A stretch of 64,000 nt of DNA from Candidatus Aminicenantota bacterium (GTDB lineage: Bacteria > Acidobacteriota > Aminicenantia > S016-38). Below the pieces are notes generated by a model. The model ran no database searches and was not told where the DNA came from. It worked only from the letters and a program-made list of their open reading frames with translations. Where the stretch lies: NCBI GenBank assembly GCA_027068075.1, contig JAMOUJ010000005.1, positions 650,162-714,161 on the forward strand. The letters run 5' to 3'. Position 1 is the first letter of the stretch. Each line of letters starts with the position of its first letter. This document shows, one piece after another, positions 44,213 through 53,956 of the stretch. A program made the translations under genes and the position numbers.

Positions 44213-45577
44213 ATGAATCAAAAATCCCTGAACATGCTCTTCAGCAGCATTACCAAGTTCATAAGAAGCAAGGCCTATTCCCGTCTCTGGAACCTTACTA
44301 AGAAAGTTCACGCTGCGGACATCGCGGCGGTGATGGCGAGGCTTTTTCCCAACGAAAGGATAACCCTTTTTCAGGTCATATATTCCCACGATGTGGAAAA
44401 GGCGGCGGATGTTCTGGCGGAACTGGAGCCCGACATTGCGGCGGACCTTCTCATAAAGGCTCAACTTTCCCCCCGGGAAATGGTGGAAATCTTTCGCCAC
44501 ATAGATAGCGACGATCTGGTTTCCATACTTGACCATCTCCCCGAGGATGTTTCCGAAAAGGTCAGGAGCCTCATGGCCCCCAAGAGGAGCGAAGAGGTCC
44601 GGGAACTTCTGGCCTACGGGGAGGAAACCGCCGGACACATAATGTCCACCGATTTCTATGTCCTCCACCAGGACACCACGGTTTCCGATGCCATAACCGC
44701 CATTCAACTTTCCCGGGAGGTGGAATCGGGTTTTTACCTCTATGTGGTGGATGACGAAGGGAAACTGGTGGGGGTGGTTTCCCTGAAACAACTCATCCTG
44801 AACCCCCCCTCCACCAAATTAAAGGACATAATGAATCCCCATGTTATCTCCGCCACGGTGGACATGGACCAGGAGGAGGTGGCCCGCATGGTCTCCGCCT
44901 ACAACCTGGTGGCCATTCCCGTGGTGGACCACGAAGGAAAACTCAAGGGCGTAATCACCGTGGACGACATCATAGACATAATTGAGGAGGAGGCCGCCGA
45001 AAATTTATTGAAAATGGCTGGGTTGGAGGAGGTGGACAGGATAACCACGCCCCCGGTGAAATCCATAAAAAGAAGGCTTCCTTGGCTCTATGTAAACCTC
45101 ATAACGGCGGCCATAGTGGCCTCGGTTATTTCCCTGTTCAAGGGAACCATTCAAAAATACGCCCTCATAGCCGCCTTTATGCCCATAACCGGTCTGGTGG
45201 GAAACGCCGGGATCCAATCCATCGCAGTCATGGTTAGAGAACTTGCCCTGGGGGAACTTACCTGGGAGAACGCCAGGAAGGCCCTCTTCAAGGAAATCGC
45301 CGTGGCCATGGGCAATGCCCTGGGGCTCGGAATTGTGGTGAGTATCCTGGGCTACCTTACCACGGGGAAGCCCGTCATCGGGCTTATCCTCTTTCTGGTC
45401 CTTGTGGGGGATATGTTTATAGCCGCCGTGGCCGGGACCCTTATCCCCATAATCTGGAAGAAGATAGGCCTTGATCCTGCCTTCGGTCCGGGGACCTTTC
45501 TCACCATGCTCACCGATGCCGTGGGCTATCTTCTCCTCTTCGGGCTGGCCACCCTCCTCATCGGTCACCTTATGTGA
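44213..45577 (+). CDS. mgtE: Magnesium transporter MgtE
   Basis: The 454-residue channel has a cytoplasmic N domain (MgtE repeats, DVEKAADVLAELEPDIAADL), two CBS domains (about 140-260) and five helices from about 285. The selectivity region contains NAGIQSIAVMVRELALGEL, and LTMLTDAVGYLLLFGLA is at the end. It imports Mg2+ gated by cytosolic Mg2+. Its stop overlaps the recO start as TGATG. Confidence 0.95.
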   Translation: MNQKSLNMLFSSITKFIRSKAYSRLWNLTKKVHAADIAAVMARLFPNERITLFQVIYSHDVEKAADVLAELEPDIAADLLIKAQLSPREMVEIFRHIDSDDLVSILDHLPEDVSEKVRSLMAPKRSEEVRELLAYGEETAGHIMSTDFYVLHQDTTVSDAITAIQLSREVESGFYLYVVDDEGKLVGVVSLKQLILNPPSTKLKDIMNPHVISATVDMDQEEVARMVSAYNLVAIPVVDHEGKLKGVITVDDIIDIIEEEAAENLLKMAGLEEVDRITTPPVKSIKRRLPWLYVNLITAAIVASVISLFKGTIQKYALIAAFMPITGLVGNAGIQSIAVMVRELALGELTWENARKALFKEIAVAMGNALGLGIVVSILGYLTTGKPVIGLILFLVLVGDMFIAAVAGTLIPIIWKKIGLDPAFGPGTFLTMLTDAVGYLLLFGLATLLIGHLM

Positions 45578-46191
45578 TGCCCAGGCTTATCTTTACGGCC
45601 TTCGTTCTCAATTCCTCCTATGCCTACGAGATAGACCGGGAGGTGGTACTCTTCACCAGGGAAAGGGGAAAACTCATCACCCTGGGAAGGGGAGGAGCCA
45701 AGGTTCCCAACAGGTTCGGTTCTTCCCTGGAACCCTTCACAAAGGTGGAGGCCACCGTATGGGAAAGTTGGAAGGGGGGGCTCACCCTGGAGGGGCTGGA
45801 AATTCTGAGGCCGGGATACCCCCTGATGTCCCATCCGTCTTTTTACCCCTTCCTTTCGGTAATCCAGGAGGTTCTTTTAAACATCCTGCCCGTAGAGGTT
45901 CCCAGAAGGGGCGTGTTTGACCTCCTTGACCGGGGCCTTGTGAGACTCAGGGAGGCCCCCCTTCAGGTTTCCACCTACCTCCTGTTCTGGATTTTGAAAA
46001 TGGAGGGTTTTCCGGTGGAAAAGGGACTCCCCCGGAGGGAAATTTTTAAACTGCCCATGGCCCGCTTCATCCAGGAAGAAATTTCCCTGGGATTGTTTGT
46101 AACCCTGGGGAAGAGGGCTCAGAACTTTTTGGAAAAAGAACTTCTTTCCCTTTTACAACTCAAAATCCTGTTCAATGTTGGCCTGGAGTGA
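45577..46191 (+). CDS. recO: DNA repair protein RecO, cysteine-free
   Basis: RecO anneals SSB-coated DNA and loads RecA with RecR. The 204-residue protein has the OB-fold opening (FTAFVLNSSYAYEIDREVVL, then GKLITLGRGGAK). The helical part follows. There is no cysteine at all, so the four-Cys zinc finger seen in many RecO proteins is absent, and it is shorter than the usual 230-250. ATG 45577 overlaps the mgtE stop; a GTG one codon earlier is also possible. The 3' end overlaps the next gene by 39 bp. Confidence 0.8.
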   Translation: MPRLIFTAFVLNSSYAYEIDREVVLFTRERGKLITLGRGGAKVPNRFGSSLEPFTKVEATVWESWKGGLTLEGLEILRPGYPLMSHPSFYPFLSVIQEVLLNILPVEVPRRGVFDLLDRGLVRLREAPLQVSTYLLFWILKMEGFPVEKGLPRREIFKLPMARFIQEEISLGLFVTLGKRAQNFLEKELLSLLQLKILFNVGLE

Positions 46192-46647
46192 CTCCAGTTC
46201 CTCCCGGGCCTTCTGGCACTGACCTTCCTCCACATTGGCCCTTATTCTCTGGAGGGAATCGTAGATGGCCACCACCCTGTTCCGGAGGTTCTCCCCGCTC
46301 ACCAGGAGGGTTTCCCAGACTTCCTTGAGATGGGAAGGAGGGTTGTTTTCAATTTTAAAGTCCCCTTCCCCCAATTTTTCTAAGGCGTTTTTTATCGTCT
46401 CCGCCGACTGATAAATTCCCTTTATCTCCCGGGATGGACTCCTGAAGGCCAGGGGATAGGAGATGACCAGGGCGGAAAATCCCGCCAGCAGGTAAAGGTA
46501 GATTTTATCCAGGGGGGAGAACCTGAAGAGCACGGCCAGGAAGACCAGAGCCAGCACAATGGCGCCGGCTGTTCCGTAGAGAAAGGCCCTGTGGGTTAGT
46601 CTTCTGAGCCTCCTGCCCTCCTTTTTCAAACTATGTGTTTTGCTCAT
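46153..46647 (-). CDS. Two-TM membrane protein with HAMP-like and coiled-coil tail
   Basis: I do not recognise this 164-residue protein. Two helices (about 23-44 and 50-68) are followed by a HAMP-like segment (REIKGIYQSAETIKNALEKL) and a long charged helix. It could be a small signalling or scaffold protein. It starts 6 nt after an extended -10, without a Shine-Dalgarno, and ends inside recO. Confidence 0.6.
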   Translation of the reverse strand: MSKTHSLKKEGRRLRRLTHRAFLYGTAGAIVLALVFLAVLFRFSPLDKIYLYLLAGFSALVISYPLAFRSPSREIKGIYQSAETIKNALEKLGEGDFKIENNPPSHLKEVWETLLVSGENLRNRVVAIYDSLQRIRANVEEGQCQKAREELESLQANIEQDFEL

Positions 46648-46653
46648 GAGGGA

Positions 46654-46662
46654 ATTTTATCA
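46654..46662 (-). promoter_or_regulatory. Extended -10 (TGA-TAAAAT) 6 nt before the two-TM protein ATG
   Basis: On the minus strand TG is at 46662-46661, A at 46660, TAAAAT at 46659-46654, then TCCCTC and ATG 46647. The predicted start coincides with the ATG. Confidence 0.6.
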
Positions 46663-46667
46663 CAGAA

Positions 46668-46683
46668 AACATTTCAAAATGTT
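46668..46683. promoter_or_regulatory. Perfect inverted repeat between divergent promoters (candidate operator)
   Basis: AACATTT (46668-46674) and AAATGTT (46677-46683) are perfect inverted arms around CA. The site lies upstream of both the gdhA -35 (46690) and the minus-strand -10 (46659). A dimeric regulator could control both genes. The regulator is unknown. Confidence 0.45.
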
Positions 46684-46689
46684 ATAAAC

Positions 46690-46718
46690 TTGACAATCGC
46701 AGAAAAACTTTGTAAATT
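46690..46718 (+). promoter_or_regulatory. gdhA promoter
   Basis: A consensus TTGACA at 46690-46695, a 17-bp spacer and TAAATT at 46713-46718. Transcription should begin near 46725, giving a 30-nt leader that holds AAAGGAGGT (46741-46749). Confidence 0.8.
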
Positions 46719-46742
46719 TTTCGCTGTAAAGGACTAAATTAA

Positions 46743-48110
<1,368 letters not shown>

Positions 48111-48115
48111 CATAA

Positions 48116-48141
48116 AAGAGGGGGGCTTCGCCCCCCTCTTC
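48116..48141 (+). terminator. Intrinsic terminator after gdhA
   Basis: AAGAGGGGGGC (48116-48126) pairs with GCCCCCCTCTT (48130-48140) over a TTC loop, directly after the gdhA stop. The T tract is short (CTTC). Confidence 0.8.
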
Positions 48142-48145
48142 CCGC

Positions 48146-48173
48146 TTGAAAATAAAGAGATGGATGTTAAAAT
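48146..48173 (+). promoter_or_regulatory. Promoter of the MglA-like gene
   Basis: TTGAAA (48146-48151), 16-bp spacer ending in TGT, then TAAAAT (48168-48173). AAAAGC separates it from the ATG at 48180, so transcription should start on the start codon. There is no Shine-Dalgarno. Confidence 0.65.
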
Positions 48174-48179
48174 AAAAGC

Positions 48180-49331
48180 ATGGTCTTTTTTAATTACGCC
48201 AGCAGGCAGTTAGCGGCAAAGATAGTTTATTACGGTCCCGGTCTCAGCGGAAAGACCACCAACCTTCAGGTTATTTATAAAAGGACCCATCCCCGGGTAA
48301 GGGGCGAACTCATAAGTTTGGAAACGGGGGCGGATAGAACCCTGTTCTTTGACCTCCTGCCCATGGAGGTGGGAACCCTCAAGGAGTACAGGGTGAGGTT
48401 TCAACTCTACACCGTTCCAGGGCAGGTCCACTACAACGAGACCAGGAAACTTGTCCTCAAGGGGGTGGACGGCATAGTTTTCGTGGCGGATTCCCAGAGG
48501 GCCGTTCTGGACTCCAACATAGAGAGTTTTGAAAACCTGGCGGAAAACCTATCCTATTACAATGTGAAACTGGAGGATGTTCCCCTGGTCATCCAGTACA
48601 ACAAAAGGGATCTTCCCAACATCCTCCCGGTGGAAGAACTTCAGAGGCACCTGAACAAACTCTCCGTCCCCCATTACGAGGCCATCGCCATAAGGGGGAT
48701 AGGGGTATTTGAAACCCTGAAGGGGATATCCAGGCTTACCCTGGCCAGAATCGCTCAGAACCTGGAACTTCAGGAAGGGGGCGAAGAAGCAATCCCTGCT
48801 CAAGAGGAGGAAGAGGAGGCCAGGACAGCGGTCCTTACCGGCGAAGTCCAGGGCGAGGCGCGGGAAGATGTGGGTAAAACCACCGTGGTGATGCCTGGAG
48901 AAAGGAAAGAAGTTTCCGCCGCTTCTCCCCGCCAGGAGGTGGATGTGGAGTTCGCCGTGGAGGAGGAAAAACCGGCGGAGGAAAAGGTCTATTTTCGGAA
49001 GGTTAAGGTTTCCCGGGAAAGGGCTGGTCAACAACTGGACGAATTGATCAAGGCCATCCTCGGGGAGACCAGGGCCTCCTCTAGAAAAATAGGCAAACTT
49101 GAGAGGAAGGAACTCAACGAGGTTTTCAGGGAAGTATTGAGGAAGGAAAAGACCGTGAAAAGGGAGGAACAATTTGATGTTCCCCGGCGGGAAATGGAGG
49201 AGGCGGATTTCCTGGAAGTTTCCTTTAAATTTCAAGGAGGAAAGGAAGAGAGGAAAATAAAGATTCCCCTGAAGGACAGGGGATACGACATTCTTAATTT
49301 GAAACTCTTCCTAAAATTTATAGCCAAGTGA
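48180..49331 (+). CDS. MglA-like Ras-family GTPase with a long C-terminal extension
   Basis: The first 195 residues are an MglA-type GTPase: MVFFNYASRQLAAKIVYYGP leads into P-loop GPGLSGKTT (19-27), then VPGQVHYNE (G3 with Val-Pro-Gly) and NKRD (G4). MglA proteins set cell polarity and motility with a Roadblock-type MglB. MglA alone is about 195 residues. Here an acidic linker (EEEEEARTAVLTGE) and a charged domain to residue 383 follow, ending in a hydrophobic strand-helix. No mglB is next to it. It overlaps the transglycosylase gene by 4 bp. Confidence 0.88.
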   Translation: MVFFNYASRQLAAKIVYYGPGLSGKTTNLQVIYKRTHPRVRGELISLETGADRTLFFDLLPMEVGTLKEYRVRFQLYTVPGQVHYNETRKLVLKGVDGIVFVADSQRAVLDSNIESFENLAENLSYYNVKLEDVPLVIQYNKRDLPNILPVEELQRHLNKLSVPHYEAIAIRGIGVFETLKGISRLTLARIAQNLELQEGGEEAIPAQEEEEEARTAVLTGEVQGEAREDVGKTTVVMPGERKEVSAASPRQEVDVEFAVEEEKPAEEKVYFRKVKVSRERAGQQLDELIKAILGETRASSRKIGKLERKELNEVFREVLRKEKTVKREEQFDVPRREMEEADFLEVSFKFQGGKEERKIKIPLKDRGYDILNLKLFLKFIAK

Positions 49332-50710
49332 AGCGATTTAAAACCATTGTATTAATTCTGCCCTTTTTTGTATTAAGTTTCTGCGGCGGAGGCAAAAAGG
49401 CAGTTCTCACCCCCCAGGTTCTTCAGGAGGTGGAAGATCTCCCTCCCCCCCAGATTCTCCCCGAGGATTTCTCCCCTCCGGTGCCCGAGGAGGTTCCGGA
49501 AATATCCCGGGAGCAGGCCCAGGTTCTTGAGAAGAAGTTAAAAAAGGAAATAAAAAAGTTTGAATACCCCGTGGAGGTCAACGATCTGGTCAAAAGGTAT
49601 ATTTACGCCTATTCCACCCGCTACAAGAAATTCATGGAGGCCTCCCTGACCCGTTCGGGGAAGTACATAGACTTCATAAGAAAGGTTCTCAAGGAATACG
49701 GGATTCCCCGGGAAGTTTCCTATCTTCCCATCATAGAAAGCGGTTTCAGGGAGAGGGCGCGGAGTTGGATGTGGGCCCGGGGAATATGGCAATTCATGCG
49801 TTCCACGGCCAGGCTTTACGGATTGCGGGTGGACTGGTGGGTGGACGAGAGGCTGGATCCCATAAGGTCCACCTATGCGGCGGCCAAGTATCTCCGGAAC
49901 CTCTACGACAGGTTCGGGGATTGGAACCTGGCCCTGGCCGCCTACAACGGTGGGGAAAGGAGGGTGGAGAGGGCCATACGCCGGGCCGGAAGCCGCAATT
50001 TCTGGAAGATTAAAAAATACCTCAAAAAACAAACGGCCAATTATGTTCCCGCCTTCATAGCCACGGTTATAATAGCCTCCAATCCTGCCGACTACGGAAT
50101 AGTTTATCAGCCCCTTCCCCCCTTCCGATACGAAGAGGTGGAGGTTCCCTCCCCCACGGACCTGAGGGTTATAGCCCGATGCGCAGGGATAACCTATTCA
50201 ACCCTGAAGGAATACAACCCCCACCTTCTCCGCTTTACCACCCCGGGAAACATCAGTAAATACACCGTAAGGCTCCCCCTGGGAACCAAGGAGCGGTTCC
50301 AGAGGGAGTTCGCCAAACTTTCCTCCAAGGAAAGGTTGAGGTGGACCTGGTACAGGGTCCGCCGGGGGGATTCCCTTTACAGGATCTCCAGGAAATTTGG
50401 GGTTTCCATCAGGTCCATAATGCGGGCCAACAACATGAGAAGCACCAAACTTAGGCCTGGACAGAGGCTTCTCATCCCCCTGAGTTACGCCTATTCCTAC
50501 CCCCGAAGGAAAACTTCCAGCAAAAAGGCGAGGAAAAGAAGCGTCAGGCGGTCCAGATCCCGGGGAGCCATCATTTACACCGTCAGGCGGGGGGATACCC
50601 TCTACAGCATAGCCAGGAGATACGGGGTAAGCGTCAGGAGGCTCAAGAGGTGGAACCGCCTGCGGAGAAATTTGATAAGGCCCGGTCAGAAACTCATAAT
50701 TTACAGATGA
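49328..50710 (+). CDS. MltD-type lytic transglycosylase lipoprotein with two LysM repeats
   Basis: The 460-residue protein starts with GTG. It has a lipobox LSFC (Cys19), so it should be anchored in a membrane, probably the outer. The SLT domain has catalytic Glu137 in LPIIESGFRE, then RGIWQFMRSTARLYGL and ALAAYNGGERRVERAI. Two LysM domains lie at about 338-382 (RVRRGDSLYRISRKFGV) and 415-460 (TVRRGDTLYSIARRYGV). It cleaves peptidoglycan glycan strands. Confidence 0.93.
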   Translation: MKRFKTIVLILPFFVLSFCGGGKKAVLTPQVLQEVEDLPPPQILPEDFSPPVPEEVPEISREQAQVLEKKLKKEIKKFEYPVEVNDLVKRYIYAYSTRYKKFMEASLTRSGKYIDFIRKVLKEYGIPREVSYLPIIESGFRERARSWMWARGIWQFMRSTARLYGLRVDWWVDERLDPIRSTYAAAKYLRNLYDRFGDWNLALAAYNGGERRVERAIRRAGSRNFWKIKKYLKKQTANYVPAFIATVIIASNPADYGIVYQPLPPFRYEEVEVPSPTDLRVIARCAGITYSTLKEYNPHLLRFTTPGNISKYTVRLPLGTKERFQREFAKLSSKERLRWTWYRVRRGDSLYRISRKFGVSIRSIMRANNMRSTKLRPGQRLLIPLSYAYSYPRRKTSSKKARKRSVRRSRSRGAIIYTVRRGDTLYSIARRYGVSVRRLKRWNRLRRNLIRPGQKLIIYR

Positions 50711-52206
50711 AGGTCTATGCTGCCTCCCTCATGGGCATAGATGGGTTTCTGGTGGAGGTGGAGGCGGACCTCGCCCGGGGTCTTCCGGATTTCAAGATAA
50801 TAGGCCTGGCCGACACCACCATCAAGGAGAGTTCCGAGAGGATAAGAGCGGCCCTAAAGAACATAGGCTATCCCCTTCCCCCCAGAAGGATAACCGTGAG
50901 TCTTTCTCCGGCGGACCTCCGCAAGGAGGGCGCCTGGTTTGACCTTCCCATAGTAACGGTTCTTCTTTCCAGGTTTCTTGCCGCTCCCATAAGGGAAAAA
51001 CTCCTGCTGGCCGGGGAGGTGGGGCTTTACGGGGAGGTAAAGCCCATAAGGGGTGCCCTTCCCATGGCGGAGATTGCCAGAAGGGAGGGATTAGAAGAGG
51101 TGGTTCTTCCCCGGGGTAACGCCCGGGAAGCCTCCCTTTTGAGGGGGATTCCCATTTACATGGTGGAAAACCTCCAGCAGATAATCGCCTATCTTCAGGG
51201 GGAGCCCCTTCCTCGGGCCGAGGAGGGGAAAGTGGAGTTCAAATTTGAATACGAAGTTGACATGGGGGAAGTGGCCGGTCAGCGGGTGGCCAAAAGGGCG
51301 GTGGAGATAGGTGTAGCCGGGGGGCACAACATGGCCATGGTGGGTCCTCCGGGGGCTGGAAAAACCATGATAGCCCAGAGGATTCCCACGGTTTTCCCCC
51401 CCATGGAAAGGCAGGAAATAGAAGAGGTTACCAAAATATACAGCGTGGCAGGTCTGGTGAAGGACAGGTACATAACCCTCCGTCCCTTCCGCTCTCCCCA
51501 CCACACCATATCGCCGGTGGGCCTCATAGGTGGAGGACGATATCCCAGGCCCGGGGAAATTTCCCTGGCCCATCGGGGGGTTCTTTTTATGGACGAGTTT
51601 ACCGAGTTTCAGAAACAGGCCCTGGAGGGGCTCCGTCAGCCCCTGGAGGAAGGGAGGGTAGTGATAACCAGGGCTGGATATTCTGTGGAATTCCCGTCGG
51701 ACTTCATGCTGGTGGCGGCCATGAACCGGTGCGAGGACCGGTACGGAGGCCTTGAGGTTTACGAATGCAGTCCGGCGGAGAGGAAGAAGTACTATTCAAA
51801 AATATCCCGGCCACTGGTGGACAGGATAGACATATGGATTGAACTTCCCCGGGTGGAGATAGGGGAAGTTTTGAGGAAGGGGGAAGTTCCCCGGGAGTCA
51901 GAGGCCATGAGGGACAGGATAATACAGGCCCGGGAGATTCAGAAAAGAAGGTTCCAGGGAAAGAAATACCTGACCAACTCCAGGATGAGTTCCAGGGACA
52001 TAAAAAGGTTCTGTTCCCTTCCCTTGGAGGGGGAGAATTTTTTAAAAACAGCCGGCGAGAAACTGGAACTTTCGGCCCGGTCAGTAACCAGGGTTTTAAA
52101 ACTGGCCAGGACCATTGCCGACCTTGAAGGTTCCCATGAGATAAAACTGCCACACCTCATGGAGGCTTTAAATTATCGCCGGGTGGAGAGAATAATATGG
52201 TCCTGA
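50707..52206 (+). CDS. comM: YifB/ComM-type AAA+ Mg-chelatase-like ATPase
   Basis: ComM is a helicase that promotes branch migration during natural transformation; other roles are possible. From ATG 50707, which overlaps the upstream stop, the protein is 499 residues. The N-terminal LonC-like domain has GLPDFKIIGLADTTIKESS. The AAA+ part has the P-loop GPPGAGKT near 213, RPFRSPHHTISP, and FMDEFTEFQ. It ends with the usual helical domain, ARSVTRVLKLARTIADLEG. Confidence 0.92.
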   Translation: MKVYAASLMGIDGFLVEVEADLARGLPDFKIIGLADTTIKESSERIRAALKNIGYPLPPRRITVSLSPADLRKEGAWFDLPIVTVLLSRFLAAPIREKLLLAGEVGLYGEVKPIRGALPMAEIARREGLEEVVLPRGNAREASLLRGIPIYMVENLQQIIAYLQGEPLPRAEEGKVEFKFEYEVDMGEVAGQRVAKRAVEIGVAGGHNMAMVGPPGAGKTMIAQRIPTVFPPMERQEIEEVTKIYSVAGLVKDRYITLRPFRSPHHTISPVGLIGGGRYPRPGEISLAHRGVLFMDEFTEFQKQALEGLRQPLEEGRVVITRAGYSVEFPSDFMLVAAMNRCEDRYGGLEVYECSPAERKKYYSKISRPLVDRIDIWIELPRVEIGEVLRKGEVPRESEAMRDRIIQAREIQKRRFQGKKYLTNSRMSSRDIKRFCSLPLEGENFLKTAGEKLELSARSVTRVLKLARTIADLEGSHEIKLPHLMEALNYRRVERIIWS

Positions 52207-53954
52207 GATTTGCCACCCTTTTGCTTTCGGCCCTTCTCCTTCGGGGAGGGATGCTGGATTTCTTCTTCCAATATCCCTTCCTGGGTTTCAGCCCTTCCGT
52301 TCTTTATCCCGCCGACGGGCGGGGGGAATTCTTTTTGAACGGAAGGGCCGTTCCACCTCCGCTTTTCCACATCACCCCATCCCTCCTGCCCTTTCCCTAC
52401 AGGATGGATCGGGCGGGGAAGTTCTGGTCCCTTTCAAGGGAGAAAAGGGAATTTGCCGTAGGCTCCCGGGGAGATGTCTCCCTGCGCTGGTTGAAGGAAA
52501 ATTGGGGTGTGACGGTGGATACCTTTGGGCGGGAAAGGGGAAGGTTTTTCAGATTAACGGGTTTTAAGGAGGGGAAAGGGGGCCTCTTTTACTGGGACGG
52601 CGGGAGGAGGAAGGGGGTCTTTACCGGAAGGTGGGAGGATTGGTTCGTCCTTTCCTGGAGCAGGACCAGGGGAGGGATTTACGCCCGGGGCTTCAGATTG
52701 GAGGGAACCGGCGGTTTTTCCGGGTTAAACCTGGGGGGATGGCTCCGGAGGGAGGGCTTCCTGAAGGGGCTTTTTTTCTGGGAAGTTCGGGGCAGTTTTG
52801 ACGCCTTTTACGGAGTGGAGGAGGGTTATAGCCGCACTTTTAAACTGGGGAATGAACCCTTTTTAAAGGTGGAGGTGGAGGATGCCCGCTATTTACCCCT
52901 TTCCTTGGAGGTGGATGGAGGAGTTAAGGGGAAGTGGGAGGGGCTTGACGCCGGTTTGGGTTTCCAACTGGGATTTCTCCAGACCAGTCCGTGGATCCAT
53001 CCCTATGGTTATGTTTTTCTGCGTCGCAGCAGGCTGAGTTTTTTCATGTCTCTGAAGGGCATATTACCGCCGGTGGAGGGATTGAGGGGCCTGGGCAGAA
53101 GGGGAGGTCTCCGTAGGCTCTACACCTGGGACGGAGCCTGGGCACACTCCTCCTCCCTTCAGCCTCCTGCCTGGAAGGGGAAGGTTCGGCCCTTCACCCG
53201 CCTGAAAATGAGCCTCCTCCTGGGAACCCCCACCTCCCTTTTCGGAGGCTTCTACTTCCTTCGGGACTGGAGGCTACCCGAGGACCGGGGGTTGTGGGGA
53301 GAGCAGGAAGAGATGAGGGTTTACTTCGGCGAGGCCACCTTTCCGGTGTGGTTTTCCCGGGATTTTCAGGGGTACCTTTACGGTAATTTCTCCAGCCTGT
53401 GGCGCCAAAGCGGAGGGGTCTTCGCCGGGGCCGGATTTCGGTGGAGGAGCCTGGGGGGATATTTAAGGCTCTCCTACGATTATTCCCGGGGAACATACCC
53501 CCTCGTTCCCCTTTCCCCACGGCCCGGGGAGATATTTCTTTATTCAACGGAGGTTCTCAACGACAGGAACTGGGAGCCTTCCTTCCGCAGGGAAATGGAG
53601 GGAGCCCTTCCCCAGAGCAATGGCCCTTCCCTTCTTTCCTATGTTTCCTGGAATCCGTGGAGGCTCAGGGTTCAGGGCTTCGTCTTTCTTTTCCCGAACT
53701 TTCCTTCCTTGGAATTTATCCAGGTGGCGGGGCTTTCCCAGGCCCAGGAGGTGATTCTGGTGTCCAGGGGCGAAGGGGACTACAACGCCATGGGGGCCCT
53801 CAGGATATCCTACGACCTTCCCTGGGGAGGCGTCCTGTTGGAGGCACACGGAGTTATGAAAAACTCCCTGTGGAGAACTAGGATAGACGGCCAGGAAAGG
53901 GACCTTCTTTCCCTTCCCGCCTGGAGGGTTTTCCTGGGGGTTTTTCTGAGGTAA
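52197..53954 (+). CDS. Predicted outer-membrane beta-barrel protein, unknown
   Basis: I do not recognise this 585-residue protein. It has an N-terminal signal-like segment (residues 2-17) and no other helix. The rest is rich in aromatic and Gly residues in alternating strands (LSLEVDGGVKGKWEGLDAGL, FMSLKGILPPVEGL). This is the look of a large barrel or surface beta protein. It overlaps comM by 10 bp. Its stop is 2 bp from that of the convergent mlaD-type gene. Barrel assignment is pattern-based. Confidence 0.55.
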   Translation: MVLRFATLLLSALLLRGGMLDFFFQYPFLGFSPSVLYPADGRGEFFLNGRAVPPPLFHITPSLLPFPYRMDRAGKFWSLSREKREFAVGSRGDVSLRWLKENWGVTVDTFGRERGRFFRLTGFKEGKGGLFYWDGGRRKGVFTGRWEDWFVLSWSRTRGGIYARGFRLEGTGGFSGLNLGGWLRREGFLKGLFFWEVRGSFDAFYGVEEGYSRTFKLGNEPFLKVEVEDARYLPLSLEVDGGVKGKWEGLDAGLGFQLGFLQTSPWIHPYGYVFLRRSRLSFFMSLKGILPPVEGLRGLGRRGGLRRLYTWDGAWAHSSSLQPPAWKGKVRPFTRLKMSLLLGTPTSLFGGFYFLRDWRLPEDRGLWGEQEEMRVYFGEATFPVWFSRDFQGYLYGNFSSLWRQSGGVFAGAGFRWRSLGGYLRLSYDYSRGTYPLVPLSPRPGEIFLYSTEVLNDRNWEPSFRREMEGALPQSNGPSLLSYVSWNPWRLRVQGFVFLFPNFPSLEFIQVAGLSQAQEVILVSRGEGDYNAMGALRISYDLPWGGVLLEAHGVMKNSLWRTRIDGQERDLLSLPAWRVFLGVFLR

Positions 53955-53956
53955 AT

